From Oreohelix idahoensis (taxonomy: Eukaryota; Mollusca; Gastropoda; Stylommatophora; Oreohelicidae): a DNA stretch of 64,000 bases. Positions 45,107-57,114 of this stretch are shown piece after piece (position 1 is the stretch's first letter; every line of letters begins with the position of its first letter). Location of the stretch: the NCBI GenBank assembly GCA_024509875.1, contig JAMPIV010008526.1, forward strand, positions 248,001 through 312,000. The letters run 5' to 3'. Position numbers and translations under genes: made by a program. A model generated the notes under the pieces. The model did no database searches. It saw nothing but the letters and a program-made list of their open reading frames with translations, and was not told the DNA's origin.

Positions 45107-45612
45107 TTCCCAGCCTTTTTACCCTTTATCTTCCCAGCCTTTTTACCCTTTATCTTCACAGCCTTTTTACCCTTTATCTTCACAGCCTTTTTACCCTTTA
45201 TCTTCACAGCCTTTTTACCCTTTATCTTCCCAGCCTTTTTACCCTTTATCTTCACAGCCTTTTTACCCTTTATCTTCACAGCCTTTTTACCCTTTATCTT
45301 CACAGCCTTTTTACCCTTTATCTTCACAGCCTTTTTACCCTTTATCTTCCCAGCCTTTTTACCCTTTATCTTCCCAGCCTTTTTACCCTTTATCTTCACA
45401 GCCTTTTTACCCTTTATCTTCACAGCCTTTTTACCCTTTATCTTCACAGCCTTTTTACCCTTTATCTTCCCAGCCTTTTTACCCTTTATCTTCACAGCCT
45501 TTTTACCCTTTATCTTCCCAGCCTTTTTACCCTTTATCTTCCCAGCCTTTTTACCCTTTATCTTCCCAGCCTTTTTACCCTTTATCTTCCCAGCCTTTTT
45601 ACCCTTTATCTT
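45107..45612. repeat. 24-bp minisatellite, block 1
   Basis: About 21 copies of cctttttaccctttatcttc plus acag (c/a variants cccag and cacag alternate). 24 is divisible by three and the unit has no stop in two frames. Hence the region is open on both strands (Phe/Ile-rich on +, Lys-rich on -). I do not treat either as a gene. Confidence 0.93.
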
Positions 45613-45669
45613 CACATTCGTCTGCACAATCGACATTCTCATCTTCTCCAAAAGCGTCTTCTTCTTTAT

Positions 45670-46140
45670 CTTCACAATCTTCTTTATCTTCACAATCTTC
45701 TTTCTCCTTATCTTTACAATCTTCTTTCTCCTTATCTTCACAATCTTCTTTCTCCTTATCTTCACAATCTTCTTTCTCCTTATCTTTACAATCTTCTTTC
45801 TCCTTATCTTCACAATCTTCTTTCTCCTTATCTTCACAATCTTCTTTCTCCTTATCTTCACAATCTTCTTTCTTCTTATCTTCACAATCTTCTGTCTTCT
45901 TATCTTTACAATCTTCTGTCTCCTTATCTTCACAATCTTCTTTCTCCTTATCTTCACAATCTTCTTTCTCCTTATCTTTACAATCTTCTTTCTCCTTATC
46001 TTCACAATCTTCTTTCTCCTTATTTTTACAATCTTCTTTCTCCTTATTTTTACAATCTTCTTTCTCCTTATCTTCACAATCTTCTTTCTCCTTATCTTCA
46101 CAATCTTCTTTCTCCTTATCTTTACAATCTTTTTCCTCTT
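45670..46140. repeat. 24-bp minisatellite, block 2
   Basis: About 19 copies of cttctttctccttatcttca plus caat (variants with ttta for ttca). It directly follows block 1 after a ~57-bp spacer and has the same period but a different unit. The minus frame encodes a KKIVKIRR octapeptide repeat. Confidence 0.93.
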
Positions 46141-46498
46141 CACGAACTTCGTCCTCTTTATCTTCTCAAATTTTCCATCTCTAACTTCAAATTCTTTTCC
46201 TCTTTATCTTCACAATCTCCTTCCTCTTCATCCTGTTCCATCCTTTTCTTCCTCTCCTTTCTTCATCTGTTTCTTCGTCTTTTTCGTTCGCTTCATCATC
46301 ATTTCCTTCTAATTGTTTCTTTTTGAAAGTATCACGCCGTCTAAATTTGGTGATCATTGTTGTCATAGCTACTGTTTTTGAGTTTTTTTCGTTTTATTGA
46401 CTGTGTTTGTTTTCTGCGTGTTTATGTTTATTATGGTTAAAACACAAGACGTGTAAAGAAGAACAAAAGAGTTTAGAAATAAGGTATGATACTGACTG

Positions 46499-46735
46499 GA
46501 CGAGCGTCCGATTGACAGAGTGGTTAGAGAGCTGGTCTCTCGCGGCAAAGGTGCAGGGTTCACACTCCAGTCTACCCAGCTGTAAATGGGTACATGACTT
46601 TGAGTTAGGGAAGGAAAAGACAGCGAGGAAGGGAACTGATCACCACACCTCTCGATGCTGGACCTAGTATGGTGAAGTCTCTAACACTTTACTACCCTAC
46701 GGCAGTATCTGCTATGGGACTAACTTTACCTTTTT
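46499..46735 (+). mobile_element. SINE S2, well-preserved tRNA-derived copy
   Basis: The tRNA-like head has tgacagagtggttagagagc (A-box region) and gggttcacactcc (B-box). The body includes cagctgtaaatgggtacatg, and the end ctctaacactttactaccct is shared with 15945-16140. It terminates in tttacctttttt. Confidence 0.8.
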
Positions 46736-46764
46736 TACTGACTGGGCGCTAAAATATTTTAGTT

Positions 46765-46845
46765 GTTTAATCATCTCATCTGTTTAATCATCTCATCTGT
46801 TTGATCATCTCATCTGTTTAATCACCTCATCTGTTTAATCTAATG
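46765..46845. repeat. 17-bp tandem repeat
   Basis: Five copies of catctcatctgtttaat with small variations. Confidence 0.85.
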
Positions 46846-47239
46846 TGTTGGAATCTATAGAAGACCATCAGTCGATTCTGTGCGCAGACAACTCATCATC
46901 CGGAAGTGTTACGTGGTCTGACAAGAGCCATGTTTGGACAAAAAGTGGACTTCTCTAAGGTTCGTTGAATGACTCAGATAGTTGAAAAAAATTCGTTCCA
47001 AAGTTTTACCAGTGATAAATACAGTAGAAACACAGGATGCTTAGGGATAACCCATGTGTCTGGTTTATGGTTTATGTCACATAGTAATGATTGGTATATT
47101 TATGGTAAGGAATGGAGAGGTTTAATTTGCAAAATGTATAGTGCTTGTGTTGTAGAAATGGAATACGTTCAGCTTAAGTGCAGGTTTAGGAAAGCAACCT
47201 GAGTTAACGTCTGGTTCTTCTGCTTCTTCATCGTCTGCT

Positions 47240-47476
47240 TTAGTCCTGAAAAGGACGTTTGTTACGTTGTGTCGCCGTTAACAGCGAAGCTGCGATATTT
47301 GCGCCTTTCGGCCCGACACATCCGTTTTCAGCATGGCATTTTTGGGACCGGCTTTGCCTTCCCTCTTCGATCCCTACTCTCTCGGCCAGACTGCAGTGAT
47401 GCGGGCCGTTTCCATGAGCACCACTTGGAGGTGGAGTAGCGTCTTGGTCAGCTCTGGTTCGCTGACCCTGACGCAA
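47240..47476 (-). other. GC-rich open frame ending at a histone-type stem-loop
   Basis: A 78-residue frame of no recognised family on a stretch richer in CG than its surroundings. Its last codons form the hairpin GTCCT-TTTC-AGGAC (47243-47256) followed by TAA, as in the ORF1-only element, with acaaac just upstream. It could be a relic of a histone-type transcript or of a distant relative of the ORF1 element. The frame may not be translated. Confidence 0.4.
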
Positions 47477-47550
47477 GCATTCAAGCTATGAGTCGCTGAC
47501 AGCATTCATCTCGTTCACTGCGTCTTCGGTCCCTGAATAAATGTTGTGAG

Positions 47551-47765
47551 CAGCGTTGCCACTCCTAGGTGGATTCATCTAGATCTATGTTTTGTTGGTC
47601 TACTCTAGGTGTCATTTTCCTTCATTAGTTGAAGAACGCCACCTGAATTTCGCCCAAAGTAGCCCATATTCATTCATAGCAGCCCAAAGTAACCCAAAGA
47701 ACAGCCTAAAGTAGCCCAAGTTGCCGAGATCTTGGTTTGTTTCAAAATTGAGAGTGGTATCACTT
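47551..47765. mobile_element. hAT-type MITE family M1, copy 3
   Basis: The left end cagcgttgccactcctaggt matches copies 1 and 2. The right end is degenerate. The flanking 8-mers gttgtgag and gttgtgat (47543-47550 and 47766-47773) agree 7/8. Confidence 0.8.
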
Positions 47766-48371
47766 GTTGTGATTAAACAGTGAGCGTAAATCACGTGAGA
47801 GTGAAAGAGTTTTTATTAGATAGATTATGAATGTAGAGTTGCTCGCTGGGTTATGAGCGAGCTGGGAATGTGTTCTGTTGTTCGGAATGGACATGATATA
47901 GAGAAGAAAAGTTCTACGATTAGGATAATTTGTGGTGAATTGTGTGATAGTTTCAGTGGGTGAGAGGCTGGAATTTATATTTTAAGTAATTGCTCTCCAC
48001 GGGATCAGTTTGATGTTTGCAGTGGAATGCTACTTTAACTATATTTATGTGGTATTTAAATGTTCGGGACATATTTCATTGAATGTTTCTTTGGGACTGT
48101 AACCATGTGTTGGTGGTTGCTTGACGAGCGACAGCGTGATCTACAGGGACCTTTCTCATACACCTAGACAACTAACTATACGTGCCAGTACACAGGTTGT
48201 GCCTTTCCCAACACATACAGCATATACCCAACAACACACATCAATACTACACGATGTCACAGGGGAAGGGACAGCTTGTGTCAGTTTATTTGTAAAATTA
48301 ACTATAATATCATGTTTTTGTTTTGTTTTATAATTATTACTTATGAATACTGAATGATTTAAATCGGTGAC

Positions 48372-48495
48372 GAATGTGCTGACCTCTACACCTCACGGTA
48401 GAAGGGGAACGACTAAGTAAGACGAATGTGCTGACCTCTACACCTTACGGTAGAAGGGGAACAACTAAGTAAGACGAATGTGCTGGAAAACGTGT
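48372..48495 (+). mobile_element. Two 40-bp LINE family A 3' ends between repeated target sites
   Basis: The 12-mer acgaatgtgctg occurs three times. Between successive copies lie two ~40-bp segments starting acctctacacct and ending in aactaagtaag or gactaagtaag. These segments equal the extreme 3' end of LINE A (compare 26660-26708). The second differs from the first at a few bases. Confidence 0.85.
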
Positions 48496-48514
48496 AACTG
48501 GTCTAAACAATCAT

Positions 48515-48700
48515 CATTTTCCCTAGCGATCTTTGCGAAGCATTGAGCCACCAGTGCAGCAGGTCATCCGACAAGAAGCCTGACCTTGCAGTCACATGCT
48601 CTCACAGCTGTGGTTTTTGTGGTAATGTTTTACACATGATGAAGTTGCCCGTACTATACACGGCATCATGTTAATCGCCGTGTACGATATATCTGAGGGT
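48515..48700 (-). repeat. S3-like repeat, inverted, hit by an S1 SINE
   Basis: The reverse complement shows the S3 layout (gtacacggcga, aaaacattaccac, gtgactgcaaggtcaggctt). It is interrupted at 48701 and resumes for a few bases after 48985. Confidence 0.6.
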
Positions 48701-48971
48701 CGGTAAAGGATCCCGTTACACGCCCATTGAGGCATATTGGGAATATGGTGTTAGGCCCATATTTTCTTGACCATCGGCACACTAGGGGTGATGTGGTCAG
48801 CATCACGCCGGCCGCCTTAACCTTCCCAGAAGTTGCTCTGGTACCAAATTGGGGCTGGGTCGACCCAGGAGCCGTTTATGGCCTAAAAATATCCCACCTC
48901 ATCTGGGGATCGAACGATGGATTACTGAGCAAGGAAGCCAGTGCACTAACCACTATGCTACCGCGACTCCT
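48701..48971 (-). mobile_element. SINE S1, complete copy
   Basis: Flanked by a 14-bp TSD with one mismatch (atatatctgagggt at 48687-48700, atatatctcagggt at 48972-48985). The tRNA-like head is read on the minus strand. Confidence 0.87.
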
Positions 48972-49019
48972 ATATATCTCAGGGTGCTGTAGGCCTGTTC
49001 TTTCGTTGTCTTTTTAGTC

Positions 49020-49389
49020 CTAGGTTCTCAAACTTTTCCAGACTGTGGCACACTGGGCAATGCAAATTTCTGTCGAGGCACACACGTGTTCTTAATGCTG
49101 GACTCTCGTGTTTGTGACACGTAGATTTATAGTATTTTACAGTTTATACTGCATTGACTATATTCAAATTCTATTATAAAATATATCTTTGCAGGAAGAC
49201 ATGACAAATTTGAGAGAGATTTTAAATTTTATTATTTTCATCGTGAAATGCCAGTCTGCTTGGAGGTACAGATCTTCTTTATTCGTGGAGAAATACTGGA
49301 CATCATTTTTTACTGTCAAAATTTGGCGCCACACCTTTGGCTGTCTCGTGGCACACCAGTGTGTCGCGGAACACCGTTTGAGAAACCTG
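49020..49389. mobile_element. MITE with TTCTCAAAC termini
   Basis: The left ctaggttctcaaac and the inverted right caggtttctcaaac form an imperfect 14-bp TIR. Inside, gtggcaca/gtgtgtcgcgg blocks are also inverted relatives. A clear TSD is not seen. hAT-like by ends only. Confidence 0.6.
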
Positions 49390-49435
49390 CTTTAGATAAC
49401 CACAGGAACTACTTGGGGAAGCCTAAATAAGTTGG

Positions 49436-49522
49436 TCTGATAATTGACAAACTGGCCACTTGGTCTGATAATTTACAAACTGGCCACTTGGTCTGATAAT
49501 TGACAAACTTGCCACTTAAGTG
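49436..49522. repeat. Three 28-bp tandem repeats
   Basis: ggtctgataattgacaaact plus ggccactt repeated three times with few changes. Confidence 0.9.
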
Positions 49523-50099
49523 TTGATTTGGTATTATAATCAGAATAGGGTGATTCACATAGAACAAAACTTAGCCATAGATCACATACGGCGACTTTGA
49601 TAATCTTCCAACTACTTTTAAATTTGAGGGAAGTTCGCTCCGAGTCCAGCCATGAGTCACTAGTCTCGTCCAACCTAGGTGCGGTAAGCCGAATTCCCAG
49701 CAAGTCTTAAGTGATTCAACAGAACGAACGAAATGACTTTATTTTTAAAAGTGTTACCTCACTCAGAGGGAGTGGCTAGTTTTGTGGTCAAATCTGGTCA
49801 AAGGATCGTCAGTTTAATTTTTCTTCGAAGGATGACTGGACACCACAATATATTTGTGTATTTTCTCATCTATTTATGAGTGATGTGGAACTCACTCAAG
49901 GCAACTTTCAGCAAGGTGCAAAATGTCACACGTCAGGAGAATCCACGTGTTGTGTATTAATTGTCACTTCATTCAGTACAGTTTCTGGAAGTCTCTGAGA
50001 AGGAAAAGAAACAATAGTGCTGGTGCTCAATCAAGGACGCCGCAAGCAGCGACTGGGACATCATAGTTTGCATTCATGGTGAACATGCATCAAACACTC

Positions 50100-50231
50100 A
50101 CTCATTGAGCTTTTTCTTTAATAAGTGGCTAATGTAATGAGACACGAATGAACAGTTCATTAACAAGTGATTATTTTAATGTGGCATGAGTTAATTGTTC
50201 ACTAATAAGTGGTTAATTTAATGTTACACGA
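50100..50231. repeat. Minisatellite T3, left segment
   Basis: Degenerate 42-bp units (gttcattaacaagtg, taatttaatgt) that continue after the solo LTR. Confidence 0.75.
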
Positions 50232-52583
50232 TGTGGTAAAGTGGGATGTTATAAATATTTATAGGGGACTTAGTGTACTGACTCAGATCAGCTGTGAAGG
50301 TATCTGTATCTAATAAGTGTGGTGTATTACAGATGACCTTACTTGCTACCACATTTATATCTCAGTCAGAATTATTCTGGAATATTGTGATGACTACGTT
50401 AAATGTCTAGGGTTATGAAAATGATGAAGTGTAAGTCACAACAACAACAGACAGATAAACAATTTAATTTATTCCACAACACTTTACAACACTGTGACAC
50501 TCACACACATATAACACTCTATAAGACGATCTTAAATGAGTCAAGTGTAAAGTATCAAATATATATGTAATAATTCTTTTCAATAATGGATATCCTGATT
50601 CAAATACACAGTGAACCAGGAATCACAATCAAATGTAATTACAAGTAGTATGTACACAGTTTATAAATATAATCTTTGTATTGACATATTTTATTATTCT
50701 TATCCTATGTGTGTAAGTTGTGAAGTAGTAATATGAGGTAATACTGGTTTTGTTTTTCAAGCTAGGTTGTTGTTTGTCATCATGACTTCAAGTGTTTGAT
50801 TATCTTGGAAATAGTATTGGGAAAAGTTCACAGTTCCTGTCATTTGAAACAGTTTATTGTCCCTCTGTGTTAAATATACTGTCAATTTTTGAGGGGGGGG
50901 GGGCCACATAATGTTGAGCTACTCTGGCCACAGAAGCTTATCTTTCGTGATGGCGGCAGGAAAAGACTCCTCTGCTCGATTGCTTCCTGTGTTCTGGAGA
51001 CACCTCACTGGTCGCTATCTGGACCAAGGAGTATGCTGTCAGCCTCTGGATTCAGCAAAACTCAGACCAGGTGCTGCTTCAATAACTTAGGACCACGGTC
51101 CCTGAAACAAGAAGGTTGTACCTCCTACTTCAGATCTAATTTATAATCTATTTCCACACTGAACACAATACATAACAAACACTGAGTTCAGAGCGGTAGG
51201 CCAACTGCTAGCTTCATCTGAAACAATTTACACCAGTATACTCCTCCCTAATGGTTACTACGCCTCTGCAATTCCAGCATTAGTTCTTTCTAGTCAATAA
51301 GATAGGTGTCAGTGTACTGTTTGGCAATTCCATGCAGTTTTACTTTTCTCCGACACGTCCTGTTCAGGTTGGAGCACTATCTAGGCCTTGCCTCATGTTT
51401 GCTACTGAACCACACACATATACAGACATAAATTATCAATTTACATTCAATTTTCATTAAAAAGATATCAAATATGTCAAGCTTACCACAATTCATGGAA
51501 ATAATACCCAAATACGTTGACTGGCGATGAATAATGGCACAAATTCCGATCTGCCTCTGTCCCAGACTTTTATTTAGAAAAATATGATCTGGATCTCAAC
51601 GCACTTTTTCTTAGTAAGTTTATTTTAAAATGTGGCACCGAACTGACGCTCCTAATTGACTATATTGGCGGGTCTAACCAATCGGGCCATGTTTACACAG
51701 CCTTTCAAAAAATTTTACCCTTCTCACATTTCCCCTAACAACCAAAATTAGTATTTGTAGTCCGACTAATCGTGTTTAGCCTTACATTTACTTCTATCCA
51801 ATCAAATAGGATTTTATATGGTGACCTATTTCTCGTAAAATAGTGGTTTCAAAACATGCCACTGTGCGATTATTATTTGGTGTTGTCTGACACCCTCACT
51901 ATTTTCTTTTGGCTATAATTTGTTAATTCCTAGACTATTTGCGTAACACTTAACATATTCTTTGTCAGCAAGTCCTAAGAAACCCAAATATATAAATTTA
52001 ATGGGACTAAGGGGCTGCGTTCAAAATATGCATTTTCTTCTAGGATAGTCGTGTATTTTTATTTTAATTTTATTTTTATCGATTTAGAACCGCCACCTGT
52101 CCTGCCTTTTCGACTGTTCTGTTATACTAATGTCAGGATTTCAGACATAAAACAGTAGAATGTCATGTTTCCCAATAAGCATTTTACAGGTTTTTAAACC
52201 TAACTCTCGTAGTTGTAGTGTTTTTTATCACTGTCTATTTGAAAAAAGTTAGTGCTTCTGGCCTTACGCTTGGGGTGGCATTAATTATATATCGCGAGAC
52301 GCGTGTTAGTGTTGCATGCGTTCCTGCTTTCAGCCCTTACTCTCTCTATCCTAATTCCATCTGTCCTTCCGTTTATGTTAACGTAGTGTATAAAATGAAA
52401 TTAATGGAAGTATTAATTTAGGTCATTACGCAGTGTGCCTAGCTCAAGGTTTTCTTAGAAATACAGTACACGTTTTATTGTAGAAAGCATGTAGTGATGC
52501 AGTAGGCTTTACTATCAACGTGAAACGTTACAATTTGCAGACGAAGTAGAAAACAAGGGGGATTTTTGTACGCCATTGTGACA
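50232..52583 (-). mobile_element. Solo LTR of family G2, inverted
   Basis: The plus-strand start TGTGGTAAAGTGGGATG and end CCATTGTGACA are the reverse complement of the G2 LTR ends (57115 and 59625). Many blocks agree, for example those around 50230-50530 versus 59340-59625 and 52020-52580 versus 57115-57660. There is no internal region. A matching 5-bp TSD is not visible, and about 95 bp of unassigned sequence separates it from the resumed T3 array. Confidence 0.82.
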
Positions 52584-52675
52584 GCACTGTACTTTTACCA
52601 TCTCTCTTTCCTTTTATTGAATTTATGTGTTAGGCTTTACATTTACCTTTTAATTTATATATGTGGAATTAGAAT

Positions 52676-53575
52676 GTTTCACGACACACGAATTAACTGT
52701 TCATTAATAAGTGGTTAATTTATTGTGATATGAATTAACTGTTCACATACAAAAAGTTAATTTAATGTGACACGTATTAACTATTCATTAATAAATGTCT
52801 AATGTAATGTGACATGAATTAAGTATTCATTAATATGTGTCTAATTTAATGTGACACGAATTAAGTGCTCATTAACAAGTGTCTAATTTAATGTGACATG
52901 AATTAAGTGTTCAATAATAAGTGTCTAGTTTAATGTGACATGAGTTAAGTGTTCGTTAATAAGTGTCTAATTTAATGTGACATGAATTAACTGTTCATTA
53001 ATAATTGATTAATTTATGTGACATGAATTAACTGTTCATTAATAAGTGTCTAATTTAATGTGACATGAATTAAATGTTCATTAATAAGTGTCTAATTTAA
53101 TGTGACATGAATTAAGTGTTCATTAATCAATGTCTAATTTAATGTGACATAAATTACGTGTTCATTTATTAGTGTCTAATTTAATGTGACATGAATTAAG
53201 TGCTCATTTATAAGTGTCTAATTTAATGTGACATGAATTATATGTTCATTAATAATTGGCTAATTTAATGGGATATGATTTAACTGTTCACTAATAAGTG
53301 TCTAATTTAATGTGACATGAATTAAGTGTTCATTAATAAGTGTCTAATTTAATGTGACATGAATTAAATGTTCATTAATAAGTGTCAAATTTAATGTGAC
53401 ATGAATTAAATATTCATTAATAATTGGCTAATTTAATGTGACGTGAATTAACTGTTCATTAATAAGTGTCTAATTCAATGTGACATGAATTAAGTATTCA
53501 TTAATAAATGTCTAATTTAAAGTGACATGAATTAACTGTTCATTAATAAGTGTCTAATTTAATGTGATGTGACCG
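52676..53575. repeat. Minisatellite T3, main segment (42-bp unit)
   Basis: About 21 copies of a 42-bp unit, attaagtgttcattaataag followed by tgtctaatttaatgtgacat and ga. It resumes at about 54800-54843 and 55120-55215. Confidence 0.93.
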
Positions 53576-54799
53576 TGATAGTGTGGGTTAAGGTTTGCAT
53601 TTCTTTATAGTGTTCGTATAGTGTTGATGTTAGAGGTTCAGATCACTGCCCTAACCAGTGGCCAGTATGTGTGAGCAGACTATGTAAACACTCTGCTGTA
53701 AACAAGTGATGAAAAGCACTGTTAGACAAGACGTACAGATGGTTTCTAACTCTGTTGACACACTGTACTCCAACAGCAGTAAAACGAACTTCAAAGTTTT
53801 ATTTACATAAAGTAGAATCCGCTTCTCTCTTCTGCGAATTTATCTCATAGATTTATACATTCAATTTGATATAATTCCCATTCGTACATTTTCTCAATTC
53901 AGCGAACATCCGAAAATCATATTCTTGTACATATCTGTCACTGATCTGCTCTCGTCTAATTTCTCCACTGCTATGTCACCTGGGTGATCTTCTAAGAAAG
54001 TTAGTTTATCTTTATAAATTTTCACTTAGTGACCTTCTGGTGTATCTTGCTAGAAGGCTGGCCTACAACTGCCAGGGATGTTGATTTTCTACCAGTTTAC
54101 CTGATCACTACGTCTGTCTCTGTTTTATCTAACAAATAAATCTATCTTCAATATAAACTGCAATCATACCTGCTGTCTTGAAAAACACAAAACCTTGACA
54201 ACTTGATAACCTAACTCTTGTTATGGCGTGTCTGTAACCACAGTAGCCAACAACATCAAAAATGGCTTGTTTTCCAGAAACATGAAAATCAAGAACCTCG
54301 CTCACTAATGAACTTCCAAACTACCATCTCTCTAGCACACACTTGCTAACTTACGCTCAGCGCGTTCAAAATCAGACTGACTAATTCCCCGTTCTAACAT
54401 TTTCCGTTCACTCCTAAAATGTGTTCATCCTACCACAACTTTCTCGTGCGTATTTTTTTCTTGCTCACCCACCAAAACTTACAAGGGACGTAATTCCAAG
54501 TTATCTCCCTTTGATGATTAGACTCAAAACCATACACTTCTCTTCAATTCTTATTACAAAAACTTTACATGCAAATTTGTCCCACCACAATTTTGGACTC
54601 ACTTAATATGCTTAACTCTAAACATAACTACTACATCTTCCAAGTGGAAACCACGGAGTTTCCTCCCTTTGCTCAAAGCACTCCTCTATACATATCACTT
54701 CCCTTCAACAAAGACGAACAGTCTTTTAACAACTCCATTCATTTTTTCCAAACCATTTATCTACACTCACTTACTTTTCTAAAACCAAACCACCGTTCA
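53576..54799. other. Unassigned insert within T3, no gene seen
   Basis: 1.2 kb of sequence without repeats I recognise. Two short overlapping plus frames (54421-54606 and 54569-54805) have no domain, and T3 units lie on both sides. It could be another element inserted in the array, but termini and a TSD are not clear. Confidence 0.5.
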
Positions 54800-54844
54800 C
54801 AGTGACATGAATTAAGTGTTCATTTATAATTTGCTAATCTAAGT

Positions 54845-55113
54845 GGAGGATGGATCCAGTTACACGCCCATTGAGGCATATTGGGAATATGATGTTAGGC
54901 CCATATTTTCTTGACCGTCGGCACACTAGGGGTGATGTGGTCAGCATCACGCCGGCCGCCTTAACCTTCCCAGAGTTGCTCTGGTACCCATTTGGGGCTG
55001 GGTCGAACCAGGAGCCGTTTGTGGCCTAAAAAAATCCCACCTCATCTGGGGATCGAACCATGGACCACTGCGCTAGGAAGCCAGTGCACTAACCACTATG
55101 CTACCGCGGTTCC
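54845..55113 (-). mobile_element. SINE S1 inserted in minisatellite T3
   Basis: Complete copy. The flanks taatctaagtg and taatctaatgtg form a near-perfect TSD derived from the T3 unit. The head is read on the minus strand (ggttcgatcccc). Confidence 0.85.
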
Positions 55114-55119
55114 ATAATC

Positions 55120-55215
55120 TAATGTGACATGAATTAACTGTTCATTAATAAGTGTTTAATTTAATGTGACATGAGTTGATTGCTCGTTAATTAGTGACTA
55201 TTGTAGTGTAACATG
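55120..55215. repeat. Minisatellite T3, right end
   Basis: Two to three 42-bp-type units following the S1 SINE. Confidence 0.8.
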
Positions 55216-55369
55216 AATACCTGAGATCGTGATTGGTTCTTTCGCTTGTTTCCACGGTAATATTTGTCTCTCATTCTCTCTATCTCCCTGTCTTTCTCTC
55301 TCTCTATGATGTTTTACTCTCCGTACCTTTCTTTTTCGCCCTCTCTCTTTCTCTCTCTCTCTCTTTTTT

Positions 55370-55545
55370 AAAACTACAGCTAACTACCAGATCAAAAGAA
55401 ATCAGGTCAAACACAAGAATCAGAATATTCAAATGTCTGGTCAGTCACTTCGTACTGCTTTAAATCATGGAGGAAAAAAAAAAAAAAAAAAAAAAAGCTA
55501 CATACCTTCATGAATGGGTGCTTGCGAAGAATAGAAGAATTGAAG
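55370..55545 (+). pseudogene. LINE family C fragment with A run
   Basis: Reads LTTRSKEIRSNTRIRIFKC then, after a run of about 24 A, FMNGCL-type sequence (ttcatgaatgggtgcttgcg), as in 16963-16990. The coding sense is broken by the A run. Confidence 0.6.
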
Positions 55546-57114
55546 AACTATGACCCTAAAGAACATGAGGAAAGAAAAACAATGCCCTCTCAAATTTATA
55601 AAGGACAAGCAAGGCAAATTGCTTACTGCCCCGAAGGAAGTAATGGAAAGATGGAAAGAATATTTCTCAGAACTCCTGGATGGTGAGCATGGTGAAGCAT
55701 CAGAAATGATAACCACTAGCACAGAAGAGAAAACCAATGATGGTGAAGATTTCATAAAGATGGAAGAACTGAGGGCAGCACTAGAGAAAATCAAGATGGG
55801 CAAAGCAGCAGGGCATGATGGTATAACACCAGAAATGGTTAAGTACATGGGAGCATCAGGCGACCTATTACTCTTAAAGGTCCTACAGGCAGCATGGTGC
55901 AACAAGACCATACCAAAGGATTGGGAGATTGCCATCATAACACCAATTTTCAAAAAGGGTGACAATCGACAATGTGGAAACCATAGAGGCATATCCCTTC
56001 TCAGTGTCCCTGGTAAAATCTACTCTAGAATCCTAGAGCAGAGACTCCGACGCCTAGCTGAGCCACAATTGGATGAGGTCCAGTGCGGATTCCGAGCAAA
56101 CCGAAGTACTCAAGACCTAATCTTCACACTCAGACAGCTGAGTGAAAAGGCCCTTGAGTATAAGAGTGAGATCCATCTTTGTTTCATAGATCTGGAAAAG
56201 GCGTTTGACAGGGTCCCCTGGAGCAAACTTTGGGACTGTTTGGCAAGGAAGAATATTCCAGCACCTCTGATTCATGCTATACAGAGCTTCTACAAGTCTT
56301 GCAGAAATTATGTGAGGACAGCAAACCATAAGTCAGAAGAGTTCAGGACCACCACTGGTGTAAGACAAGGTGATATCCTATCACCTTACCTCTTCATACT
56401 CCTTATGGACGATGTCATCAAGGCATGTAAGGAGAGAACAAGAAAGTATTCAGTGGGGTACTGGAAGATGAGACAGGTCTATATTTCGGAGCTGGCATTT
56501 GCTGATGATGTTGCCCTGATTGCTAAATCAGAGGCACATCTCCAATCCAACCTGCAAGTCTGGAAGGAAGAGCTGGAGAAGAGAGGGATGGTCATAAGCA
56601 GCTCTAAAACAAAATCCATGGTGATATCACGAGAAGAAAGAAAACATCAGATTAAGTTGGGAGAACAGGTCCTGGAGCAGGTCGACCACTTTAAATATCT
56701 CGGAGCTATTATAGACCGAAAGGGAGGCATCAAAGAAGAGTTGGCCACTCGAAAAGCAGCGGCTGGGAGACTTTTTCAGGCCATAAATCGTGGATTCCTC
56801 AGCAAGAAAGAGGTTGGTAAGAAAACGAAGATGGCTGTATACCGCTCCACCTATGTCCCAGTCTTGACATATGGATGCGAGTCGTGGGCAATGACTACAA
56901 CCCACAAAAGCCAGATCCAAACCTCAGAAATGAGGTATCTGAGGAAAGTGGTTGAAGTAACAAGAAGAGACATGGTCCGCAACCAGACGATCCGTCAAGG
57001 CCTAAAATCCCATCCGCTGCAGACCCAAATAGAACAGTCCCAACTAAGATGGTTTGGCCATGTCTGCAGAATGGGAGAAGATCGGCTACCAAGACAAGCA
57101 TGGGAAACAAAGAG
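55546..57114 (+). CDS. LINE family A reverse transcriptase (both ends missing)
   Basis: About 522 residues in one open frame from the ATG at 55550, the longest LINE frame in the window. Motifs: GKAAGHDGITPEMVKY, PKDWEIAIITPIFKKGD, NHRGISLLSVPGKIYSRIL, QCGFRANRSTQDLIF, CFIDLEKAFDRVPW, GVRQGDILSPYLFILLMD, LAFADDVALIA (catalytic FADD), HFKYLGAIID, LTYGCESW and LRWFGHVCRM. This set places it with RTE-like non-LTR elements. The apurinic endonuclease is missing (5' truncation) and the 3' end is cut by the G2 LTR at 57115. The last ~20 codons of the open frame are LTR sequence. The missing end is seen in the copy at 26500-26708. Confidence 0.9.

Noticed and set aside
44921..46312. 463-codon plus frame and 377-codon minus frame as proteins
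   Set aside because: Both arise from 24-bp repeats with no stop in the unit; no domain, and opposite strands are equally open.
47341..47476. Histone pseudogene
   Set aside because: I tried the three minus frames and none gave a recognisable histone fold sequence; only the hairpin is histone-like.
54421..54805. Two overlapping 61- and 78-residue plus frames as genes
   Set aside because: No domain, low-complexity composition, and no supporting signals.
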